Assembly: GCA_000320545.1 (NCBI GenBank)
Contig: ADNK01000446.1
Coordinates: 5,001 to 49,082 of the forward strand
Direction of reading: 5' to 3'
DNA length: 44,082 nt
Source of the DNA: Bigelowiella natans CCMP2755
Lineage: Eukaryota > Cercozoa > Chlorarachniophyceae
Made by a program: the position numbers and the translations under genes. Each line of letters begins with the position of its first letter. The stretch's first letter is position 1. Shown here piece by piece: positions 1 to 10,239 of the stretch. The notes beneath the pieces were generated by a model, which searched no databases, was not told the DNA's origin, and was given only the letters and a program-made list of their open reading frames with translations.

Positions 1-837
1 GCAAGAAGTCGACCAAGAGAAGGGTGGAGAAATAAAGAAATTCAGATCAAAGTCGTTGTCGCCCTGTTTACTGGCCGCTGTTTCCCGAGCAATTTCTTGA
101 TGCGACAACCACCAAACCGTCTCGAAAAAAGATATCCCCCTTCTTTTTCTGGGATAAGACAGGGTTGAGCATTGGGGAATTTCGTCGAGCACGAGAAGTC
201 GTCCGGAGCCACTCGCACGGGCACGTGAATCGTACCGGCACTACCGGAGACTCGGCCGAACAAAAGAGCAAGCCAATTCGCTCTGCGACATACATTTCCA
301 GGACCATTTCATCGGACGACATCAGCATCTCCATTCACCGGCCGAAACATCGGAGGAATCGATGCCTGACCTTTATTCCTACGATGTTTCTGGCTGAAAT
401 AGCCTTCTACTGAGTCCCCCAGGATGGCTGCTGGGAGTGAAAAGCTCCGTGCAGCAAGTTACTGGAACGGATCTTTGGTTCGAACATGCGGATTTTATCG
501 TACAGGAAGGAGCGAGATCGCGCTATACCTCTCAGAGCACCTGGGGCAAGCAGGCACGTAGCCGTCCACGTCTCCCCCTCCCCCCTGCCTTAGCAGTGCT
601 ACATGGACCGAAAAAGGGAATGGGGGCGAGATCGTTTATGCATGTATTGAGATCATGAAAGTGGGCCAAAATATATATGTTTCGAACGGATATTATGCCC
701 GCTGCAGCCGCCACCATCACTTTGTTAGGGTGTCTGAAGTGGCAAGAAATGTAATGATTTGCGCTGATACAGGATAGGGGAAGCTAATGTCTGGACAGCA
801 AAGCTAGCAAGAGGGAGGGGTGGATTGATTTGAATCA
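1..837. other. Left-edge region without a firm gene
   Basis: Several overlapping open frames occur on both strands at about 42-720, but none shows a recognisable domain or a convincing splice pattern. The minus-strand frames at 42-334 are open in two registers at once and might be exons of a gene running off the left edge. A plus-strand ATG frame near 424 is also short and unrecognised. I assign no gene. Confidence 0.3.
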
Positions 838-1870
838 ATGCGGGGGCAAATGGCGGCAGCACTCGTTGTGGCTCTCTTCGTCGGGTGATCATTCATATTG
901 ATGTGGCACGGATTTTTGGAGAGATTAACACGTTGCCGAGAGAACAGTTTCCCAAAATTCCCTCAAAATTGGCATGAAGATATTCTTTATAACTGTATAT
1001 TCTCTCCCTCCCCCCTCCCCCTACAGGTGCACGGCCGTCGGGTCCTCGCCTAGGTCCGCCCCCCGCACCGCTAGCGGAATAAGGCTCTTTGGAGGCAGGC
1101 TGGGGTGAGATTGTCCCCCCTTAACGCACCTTAATCGATATTCACATTTAATTTACTGAAACCAGAGCATGATGGATAATATTGGCTGAAAATAAACGTT
1201 GCATGTATGCTCAGCAGCAGGAAGAACCAACCCCCGCACACTGCGGGGGGAGATGCCGTCGTACCTATTTCGCGTCCAGAACTAAGGACACGGAGGGGGG
1301 GGCTGAGGCTGGCGTTTCTCCGACCGCATGCAGGAAAGCAAGACGATTTTCAGATCGACACCAGCGGCGACTACTCGTGGGTCAACGACGGTGGCTTCAA
1401 CAATGCCGATGATGATGACGACGAAGATGAGTTGGAGCGCAGGGAAGCGCTGCTGGAGAAGGCATTAGACAAACTGAAGCAGCAGATGGTACAAGGTCAG
1501 CAATATTGCACCGAGCACCGATAAATGTCTTCTTCTTCGATATTTCTCTCTGCTCGCTTGTCTCTTTGTGTGCGCGCGCATCCCGTGAGTAGTTGTTCTG
1601 CATTTGTAACGGAAAGACTAAGAACCTCATCATACTTGCAGAAGATAACGATGAAATCACAAGTTTCCTGGCGAAACAGCGAGAGCAACAGCAGCAGCAA
1701 CAACAACAACAACAACAACAACAGGGGGAGGTATGTATATTGCTGCAACGATATTCCTCTTTTGCCCAAATATTAGAAAACACACTGAGATATGGAAGAG
1801 AGCCAACCGCCGTTAAACATCCGATGCATTTCCCCACTAAGTAACAAATAGATGTGAGAAATAACGAGCG

Positions 1871-1918
<48 letters not shown>

Positions 1919-2028
1919 GCATGTTGGATGTAAATGGTGTCAGCAGGGTGATGTTTTGACTCAAAATGCTCCTCCTTCAAATACAGGTAAGAGATCTGAA
2001 ACGGAAAAGGGGGGGGGGGGGGGGGAGG

Positions 2029-2079
<51 letters not shown>

Positions 2080-2288
2080 CAAGGCTAATCTACAGGGGTA
2101 TACGCACAAGAAAAACACGACACACACAAATTACAGCAGACCAAGGATCTGGTGAAGACAACAACGCCTCTGGGAGGGAAGGGGAAGAAACAGAGGGAGG
2201 AGAGGGAAACGATGCCATCTTCAGCGACGATATGCTAGGACAGGCTGTTCTAAAAGCTGCTGATGAGGTTAACAACATTTATACGTAT

Positions 2289-2326
<38 letters not shown>

Positions 2327-2578
2327 ATATCAATATCTTTTATATGATACCAATGCAAATGAAGGGGCGGTTAGAATTCCTTCTGAACGAATACGATGGC
2401 ACGGCGGATATCAGTCTTTTGACAAGGCGCAGAAAGGAACGAGTAATAGTGCGTGTGTTGGTTGGGGTGTGTCTTCTTCTCTCCGTCCTCTTTGTTTGGA
2501 TTTAGATAGAATGTTCACTTCGTGGAGTTCTGTCTCCCTTCCTCTCTCTACTATCACGCACACACACACACACACACG

Positions 2579-2628
<50 letters not shown>

Positions 2629-3485
2629 TCGCTAATTACTACACGCTCTCTCCCTACCCTCTCATGATCACATGCACAGCTGCTGCAGAAGCAGCAGCAG
2701 CAGCAAAGAAATCGGGCAGCGCAATCAACAGCGAGTAAGAGCGGTGAAAGCAGAGATGCTGCTGCTGCTGGTGGTGGTGGTGCTATAGAATCATCGTCGT
2801 CGCCAGTCCTTCCGCTAACAGCTCCCGTGGAGCTCGAGCCCCCTATCAAAACCGTCGATGACGAGAAGAGAGAGGAGGAGGAGAGCGCTTTGAAGAGGAT
2901 GGTGGATGAGGAGAATGCCTTAGGTCAGTTCAATGGTGTCGTTGTTGGTGGTGTTGTTGCTGCTGCTGTTGGTGTTGTAACGATGGGTGTGCAGCAGCCT
3001 CCTCTCTCCATGTCTCCTTCCCTCCCTCTTACATATTGAGATAAACGTCGTAAACATATAGGTGATGATATGCTGGAGAGGGCGTTTGAACGCGCTGCGG
3101 AAGAAAACCGTCTGGATTCGCTCTTTAACGACTACGATGGTACGGCCGACATAAGTCTCCTCACGCGGAGGCGGAATCAAAAGGTCTCGTCTACACCTCT
3201 TACGTTCGCAAGCAATGCTTAATTCTTCCCCCCTACCCTTCCCCTCTCATCCTCCCTTCAGCTGCAACGACAAAATGATAGAGCTGCACAAGAAGCTGCC
3301 AAAACAACGATTGCCTCCTCTTCCTCCTCCTCCTCCTCCTATGAGGAAATACCACCTGCCGTTAAGACTGGCAGCGATATGGGAGGGGAAAAGAAAGAGG
3401 AGACGAGTAGTACCTTCAACGATATGGGAGATGAGGAGAACACTATGGGTATTATTGACACACCTAGATCTCAGGATGCATAATC

Positions 3486-3557
<72 letters not shown>

Positions 3558-4041
3558 CCTCTCCTCCTCTTCTTCATCTCACATATTGAGATAAACGTCG
3601 TAAACATATAGGTGATGATATGCTGGAGAGGGCGTTTGAACGCGCTGCGGAAGAAAACCGTCTGGATTCGCTCTTTAACGACTACGATGGTACGGCCGAC
3701 ATAAGTCTCCTCACGCGGAGGCGGAATCAAAAGGTCTCGTCTACACCTCTTACGTTCGCAAGCAATGCTTAATTCTTCCCCCCTACCCTTCCCCTCTCAT
3801 CCTCCCTTCAGCTGCAACGACAAAATGATAGAGCTGCACAAGAAGCTGCCAAAACAACGATTGCCTCCTCTTCCTCCTCCTCCTCCTCCTATGAGGAAAT
3901 ACCACCTGCCGTTAAGACTGGCAGCGATATGGGAGGGGAAAAGAAAGAGGAGACGAGTAGTACCTTCAACGATATGGGAGATGAGGAGAACACTATGGGT
4001 ATTATTGACACACCTAGATCTCAGGATGCATAATCCTCTTC

Positions 4042-4107
<66 letters not shown>

Positions 4108-4354
4108 CCTCTCCTTCTCTTCTTCATCTCACATATTGAGATAAACGTCGTAAACATATAGGTGATGATATGCTGGAGAGGGCGTTTGAACGCGCTGCGG
4201 AAGAAAACCGTCTGGATTCGCTCTTTAACGACTACGATGGTACGGCCGACATAAGTCTCCTCACGCGGAGGCGGAATCAAAAGGTGGGTAATGATAGTTT
4301 GAGTGGGCCTATCGACGATCTTTAGATTTAATTTAGGATTTCCATGCTGGATCA

Positions 4355-4392
<38 letters not shown>

Positions 4393-4825
4393 AATCCTGC
4401 GTGCAGTTGAAGATGTGGATATGTTCACATCAACTATGCTACTACATTGAGCTGCTACATTGATTTCCAATACAGCTCGCCTTAGCAGCAAGGGAGAAGG
4501 AATCACCACCACCACCACCACCAGCAGCAGCAGCAGTGGAACAACGGCAGAGTTCCATAGAGCAGCTACTGCTCAGTAGACAAGAAGAGACAGCAGCTGC
4601 CTCTCGGGACGAAAAAATCGGAAGCACCAGCACCAGTACCAGCAGTAGTAGTAGCAGCACCAGCAGTGGAGCTTCGTCGTTTGGAGAGTTGAAGTATGAT
4701 CCTGAAGAGAAGGTGTGCAACTACCACCTACTATAGCTACTACAACAGCTACTACTACCACTACTTCTTCAGCCACTACTCCGCTTCTATCTTTCCTCCC
4801 CCTCCTTGCATTCTCCGTCTCTCTC

Positions 4826-4869
<44 letters not shown>

Positions 4870-5606
4870 TCGTTGAATAGCTTCTATCCTCCCCCCCTCG
4901 TCGCTTTCCCCAACCCCCCGCTCAGGCGTCCGCCACTTCCTTTCTCTCGGGGCTGAGGCGGGGGGAAGAAGCAGAGGAGTTCGGCGAGGATGAAAGCTCA
5001 GGAAAAGATGGGGGCAGTGCCAAGGACAGTGATGGTGACGGTGATGGTGATGGTGGTGCTACTACTACTGGGATGACATCGGATGCAGATGAAGCGACTT
5101 CCTCCACGCTCTCGGACCTGGCCGATAAAGGAGAGGCGACTCTGCGCAATATGGGTGGGAGGCCGTAGTAGTAAAAAGTAGCAGCAGTAGCAGTAGTAGT
5201 AAGAGTAGTAATTGTGGAGAGGGTATAAGGAGATGACAACGACGATGATCATGGTGATGATTTGAGACGATGGTGAGGATTGGTGAGCGTCAATTTGATG
5301 AGGGTAACGATGATGATGATGATTACAATGATGATGATAATGGTGCGAAGGGAACAAGGATTCGCTGAACGTGGTAGAGCAGGCTATCAACAATGCTGCG
5401 AAAGAAGGCCGCCTCTCTCTGCTGTTTGACGAATACGACGGCACAGCGGACATTGCAGCGTTGACGAGGAGGAGGAAGGAGCTGGTGATGATACAGAGCT
5501 AAGAGAGTAGTAGTAGTTATAGTGGTAGCAAGTAGTAGTAATGACACAGGCTGCCGATGGATATGCGAAGCAAACAAATGAAAGCTCGCCCACACTTGCC
5601 TCCCCC

Positions 5607-5641
<35 letters not shown>

Positions 5642-6471
5642 ATAAGAGAGAGAGGACACGCAAAATGTAATTTGAATCCTATGCTACTATGCTGGCTGAG
5701 ATTGTATGTAAATATGGCGGCTAGTAGTTGTAGTAGTAGTAGTAGTAGTAGTAGTAGTTGTAGTAAACAGTTTCTTCTTTCCTTCTCGTGCTAACAACAA
5801 CAACAACCCACTCTCTCACCCACTGACACAGCTTCGGAAAAAGCAGCAAGGAACCCGCAGGAGAAACGACATTAATGAGGATTTCAACTCGCCTTCTTCA
5901 TCATCCATGATCGCATCTTCCTCCTCCTCCTCCTCCCCCTCCATACCCATGGCGCCGCAAGACATCGTCGATAACGTCGGAGAGATGCAACGCCGGCGCA
6001 TCGGCGGCACTGAGAACGACGGGTTTCAAACTCCGGAGGCTGCTAGAGCTTCCCTCCTCCAGGCTCGAGAGCAGGAGGCAAGGGGAGGGGGGGGGGCAGG
6101 GCAGAAACCCCTTGACAGGACCTACGAAGAGAGGCTAGCGAAGATGCAAGAAATGGCCAACGTCACAGATTACCAAGAATTTAGAAAGAAGGTTTACAAG
6201 CCAAAGGTACGTAAGTACGTGCTCCTACGACTTGCTAGGAGAGTTCTTCCCTCCCCCCCCCCCCCCCTCCCCCTCAACTTTAATTAAGCCGATTGCTGCC
6301 GCTACTAGGTGAGCACCTGGGGCCTCTTCGAACGCCCTTCAGATATCTCCAAGGCGTATGGGGGGGGACGGACCATAAAGAAGGGAGAGTACGACAAGTG
6401 GCTGCAGAAGCAGAACACGCAGCTCATGAACCGCTTACAGGGCAAGGACAACAGGTTTCGACGACAGGATG

Positions 6472-6517
<46 letters not shown>

Positions 6518-7268
6518 TTTTAAAAATTAGAATGTTTGTGTGTGTGTGTGTGTGTGCGTTTCAACTTGGTGAGAGTGCACATAGACCGCACAGAAATACG
6601 TTCTTGCTGCTGATGATACACGAAGATAGATATGCCAGATCATCACCATACGCAACAAATAACAATTCCACATTTTCACAGTCCGGCCGTCGTGTTGAAC
6701 GACACCATCGACGCGAAGAAGGAGAAGCTTGCCCGTAGGAACATCTCCGTCGCCTTCACGATGCTGGAGAACTCGCAGCTCTATGAGGCTCGAGACCTCT
6801 TTCAAGTCGTACGAAAGCAGTTTCCATTCCGCACCAATCTTGCCGGGCGTGCGACGTATGGGTTCGTTGATCTTATGCTGCCCAATGCTCGAACATTTGT
6901 TGTGTTTACGCGCTTGCGCGTACATGCGTGTTTCTGCGTGTTGCGTCATGCTTTCTCTTCCAAACTCACCCAAGTTCTGCGTAATCGCCGCGAGGTTGGC
7001 TGTCAACCCCCCCACCTCCCTTCTTTCTCTCTCTCCTTTCTTTCGGACAGAGAGAGAGAGAGAGAGAGAGAGGGGTTTTCAAATATGGGCGGTGCAATTA
7101 TTTCACTACGCGCATGAGTCATGTGAATGCAATATGTGAGTTCATATATGTATAAAGGCTGGCACTCGCGTGTGATGCTCTCGGTCAAGGCGACAGAGCA
7201 CAGGATTTGTATCAGAGCTTGAGGTATTGGCTTTCTACACAGCAGAACTCACATGCACAGACACATAA

Positions 7269-7305
<37 letters not shown>

Positions 7306-7311
7306 TACATG

Positions 7312-7342
<31 letters not shown>

Positions 7343-7891
7343 ATGTGAGTTTTTACATAAAAGCACAACATGCATCAGTCCGAGATGCAAAGATCTTCAT
7401 CAGACAACCCGACACTGCTCCCCTTCCTTCTCGTCTGTCTGCTTGTCTTTGAGTTGCGTGTTGACGATGCTGCTGCTTTTGCCATGCCAAGGTTCCACCC
7501 GGACAAAGATATCAAGAAGTCGGCTGCGACGATGCTTTCGGGATTCGAAGCTATGGAGTTCTTCAAGGTTTCCGCCGAAGATGACACCGACTACAGCAAG
7601 TTTGACAGGTACGTATCATCAGCCAGATTTATATTTTGAGGATCAAGTATGATGAGGCCCATGGTAATCCCGCAAAAACACAGGTACTTCAGGAATATTG
7701 GCAGAGTGCAGCGGTTTGATCTAAGCGCGGATACAATCATTCCGCGCACCGAGGAGGACATCGCGCGAGAGCGGCGAGATATTTTTCTCTCGATAGCGAT
7801 TCTGCTCGGCTTCTTCGCCTTTCCAACGGCAATTGTTGTGTATCTCCGGTACAAGCTCCATCTACCACCCGTAACACCCTTTGGGTTCTAG
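838..7891 (+). CDS. Plastid-targeted TPR-like membrane protein with five copies of a 40-residue repeat
   Basis: I do not recognise the whole protein. Phase-consistent exons are 838-884, 1027-1104, 1215-1495, 1642-1730, about 2137-2267, 2365-2442, 2680-2923, 3062-3183, 3262-3448, 3612-3733, 3812-3998, 4162-4283, 4476-4712, 4926-5154, 5351-5484, 5832-6206, 6309-6454, 6682-6861, 7158-7223, 7492-7608 and 7684-7891. Only the 1730/2137 join is out of phase, so a small exon or other splice site is missed there. The start has a hydrophobic signal (AALVVALFVG) followed by a Ser/Arg-rich stretch, a bipartite plastid address. Then come an acidic segment, poly-Gln, and five repeats built on YDGTADIxxLTRRR, joined by Ser/Glu/Gln-rich linkers. 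The C-terminal part has a TPR-like helical pair (EARDLFQVV and LALACDALGQGDRAQDLYQ), the segment LSGFEAMEFF, then one membrane segment about 25 residues before the stop. The C-terminal part resembles plant plastid TPR-like proteins from memory; the repeat is unassigned. Confidence 0.75.
1642..1730 (+). repeat. Coding CAG/CAA (poly-Gln) tract in exon 4
   Basis: This exon of the repeat-protein gene encodes EDNDEITSFLAKQRE followed by 13 glutamines from mixed CAG and CAA codons. A (CAA)n run makes up most of it, so the length is likely to vary between alleles. Confidence 0.7.
1878..2625. repeat. Intronic microsatellite cluster (AT, GA, CA tracts)
   Basis: Perfect dinucleotide tracts lie in introns of the first gene: (AT)n at about 1878-1915, poly-G then (GA)n at about 2010-2075, (AT)n at about 2293-2324, and a compound (CA)n(GA)n at about 2557-2625. 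Similar tracts recur at 4356-4388 (AT), 4828-4862 (CT), 5610-5638 (GT), 5725-5763 (TAG), 6474-6510 (AT), 6536-6556 (GT), 7050-7072 (GA) and 7270-7342 (AT then GT). Confidence 0.9.
3031..4283 (+). repeat. Tandem 550-bp duplication carrying two exons per unit
   Basis: Units begin at 3031, 3581 and 4131 with exactly 550 bp spacing; the third is truncated after its first exon at 4283. Each full unit carries a 122-nt exon (2 bases plus 40 codons) and a 187-nt exon (62 codons plus one base). Together they make 309 nt, so each unit adds 103 residues in frame. Exon and intron sequence are nearly identical; I saw differences only around the CT/GT microsatellite (C/T changes near 4041 and 4115). The copies must be recent or homogenised. 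Confidence 0.9.
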
Positions 7892-8869
7892 CAGCGCAGT
7901 CATCGCTGCTGCGGTACGACAGATGCCAGTTATTATTCCACGTCATGCCCAAATGTCGAGACACTAATGTCCACGCGATAAAGCGGGTGCATGAATGCTG
8001 GCTGGCGCATATCTATAGAATTTGCATGATCGATACGATACATAGTCCGGCTAGCTGTGCACGTAACCCTAATGTATGTAACTACAATACATGCTAGCAT
8101 TGCGAACGATGCCATGTTGTTGGCAGCGAACATCGTTAAGAATGATCTACACAAATGAACTAGTAACACCTGTCGGTCACATCGCATTGTCAAAGAAACT
8201 GTTGCATGCGCAATGCTTTGGAACATGGAGCCAGCTAGGCAGCATGGACAGGTACATGCAGCGATATACAGTGCCTTTTTAGTATAGCGACTGAATTGGC
8301 AATAAGCTCAACGCTACGCCGTACTCATACTCGTGCAACGCTTACTATGCTGTGCGATGCCCCTCGACTGCTGATGTGCACGACGAATATTAAGATTGTG
8401 TGCATGCAATTTAATTATCTCTCGCGATGTACTATACTTTTACATCACGGATCTTACATGATATACGCGATTCAAAATAGCAACTGCTATATAATAAGGA
8501 ATCCCGGTCACCGTAGATTTTGCTTATTATCCTGCATCGCTGCATCTCGTCCAAAAGATATTCCTAGATTCGTGCGTTCCGAAGACGGGGGGGAAGTGCT
8601 TTAATCTTCCTTAAATTCCTACGCCCAGCAAAAGGTTTAAGTAGAGCAAGAACCCTTTCGCGAGCAAGTTTACAAAGGAAGAGGATGGTGCAAATTTGAA
8701 AACTGGACGCCATCGATATGTGGAGGATACCGATTGAGTACGAGCATGTTGACGGGAATGGCTGTGGGCGCGATAGGGCACGGTGAGATACACCGCCCGT
8801 CGCAGCCTTCGCAGCATTATATTTTACAAATGTTATGGAGGAGTGGGAGAGAAGAGAGGGTATGATTGC
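7892..8869. other. Intergenic region
   Basis: This is the interval between the convergent ends of the TPR-like gene and the minus-strand small membrane-protein gene. Open frames here (for example 7933-8226 and 8296-8604) have no domain, splice pattern or codon regularity that I can support. I see nothing further. Confidence 0.6.
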
Positions 8870-9558
8870 TCATCGGCCAAGAGAGAGGTTCGATGCTAGC
8901 ATTGCTCCATTTTCAAAATCTACGTCTCTAAATCTTGAGTTTTGGTTTTGATGCTGCAGCTCAGATGGGGAGGCGAGATGGCTCCAAGATTCATTTACAT
9001 TTACAGGGCTTGTCTGAGACTTACGTCTAATCAGATACTTGTAAAATTTCGGTATCGGCACTGGCGTATCATCGTCTTGAGAGGCTATGTCTCTCTGCGT
9101 ATTCGAAGATATGTCTACATTAACATCAAATACTTTCTCCCTCGATGGCTTAGAACCCTTTGGCGATGACATCTGCCGAAAGTGACGGAAGTGTCTTAGG
9201 GTTTGGGACTTTCGTCTAAGCTCTCTTTCAAGTTTATTGATCTCGGTGGCGAGCATGTTTTCCCGTAGCACTTGCCTCCTACGAACCACAACAGATACAT
9301 ATTCTTATTCGATCCAGGTGTAAGCGGAGTGTGAGCTACTACCGAAAGTGAGCTTCTATTTTGAGTTTCTTATTGTTGTTTTCTCTGTCCGCTGGAAGAG
9401 TCGGCCGTTGCCATATAGTGAGGGCGCAGCACGCCACAGTGAGGCACACCACGAAGAGGATTGCTAAGATGTGACAAAGCAGAAGTAAGTCAGTCTCTCT
9501 TCACACGAAGAACACTGACGATTCCTTGTCGCCTACCTGTGAGCAAGTGAACGGCCAT
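8870..9558 (-). CDS. Small single-pass membrane protein, hypothetical
   Basis: Three exons join in phase: 9558-9537 (ATG plus 22 nt, ends phase 1), 9463-9343 (phase 1 to 2) and 9278-8870 (to the stop). All introns are GT-AG. The predicted protein has 183 residues. A hydrophobic segment (AILFVVCLTVACCALTIW) at about residues 8-25 has only seven residues before it, so it is a signal anchor or uncleaved signal. A basic region follows, then a likely short coiled coil (EINKLERELRRKSQTLRHF), and a polar, Ser/Asn-rich tail without further membrane segments. I know no family with this pattern. It is transcribed away from the JmjC gene. The clean phase agreement across two introns is the main evidence that it is real. 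Confidence 0.65.
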
Positions 9559-10239
9559 GGTATGAGTAAAGAGAGATTGAGGAGAAGGGGTCTCACTCCC
9601 GGATGAGAGGACCGCCAATCAACAATCTCGTTTCCCGAGACTATGGCGTTCTTTGCAGTCGGACAATCACTCCAAACTAGTGTTCAGGAGCAACAAATCT
9701 ACTCCCCCACCATCTGGGATTTGATCGGGGGTTTGAAAATCAGAAATTACTCGCCCGCCTGCCTCGCCTCCCCCGGTGCAGGCAGAATGTATCTGTCTGG
9801 CTGATTGGGGTGCTATGCAGGTGGGTAATGACAGGGCATGCTAACGGCGGCGTTACGCCACGAGGGCCGGCATTACGGACAGTTTATTTCTGCGACAAGA
9901 ATATTTGGCATCAAGCGGCGTAAATTCCATGTGTTTGCCATTGCAGAGTAGTTGATTGGTCCCGAGAAGGAGAATGATGCAGGTTTCTCTCCTGCGTCTT
10001 GAAAGATTGAGCTTCTTCCAGTGGAAATCACCTACATGAAGGGTGCTTACGTTTCCAGAAACATGAGTGGGTTTTCTCTGTGTTAGACAAAAAATATAGG
10101 AAGCTTTCCGATGTGTTTTCCACCGGGATAGTTCAACGAAAAACCGGAAGGAAACCTTTAACGGGAACATTCCCCCCCCCCCCCTTTATCGAATTCGTAC
10201 CTGTGGAAACGTAATGTTCCGTGAGATCTTCCAAGATTG
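9559..10239. other. Divergent intergenic region (promoter side of two genes)
   Basis: This 0.7-kb interval separates the start of the minus-strand small membrane protein from the start of the JmjC gene, so both promoters should lie here. I could not identify a TATA box or other defined element. A C-rich homopolymer lies at about 10173-10184. Confidence 0.5.

Noticed and set aside
42-334. Minus-strand frames at the left edge as a gene
   Set aside because: Two registers are open over the same bases and neither gives a recognisable protein or clear splice sites.
2034-2625. GA, CA and AT tracts considered as CRISPR-like or regulatory repeat arrays
   Set aside because: They are pure dinucleotide microsatellites without spacers, inside introns of a eukaryotic gene.
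3215-4139. Plus-strand frames with Ser/Leu/Pro and Cys/Val runs at 3215-3589 and 3765-4139
   Set aside because: They read exon 7/9 sequence in the wrong register and continue through the CT/GT microsatellite; the splice-consistent frame is different.
10237-10239. TTG start for the JmjC gene
   Set aside because: An ATG follows immediately at 10240; eukaryotic initiation at TTG is not needed.
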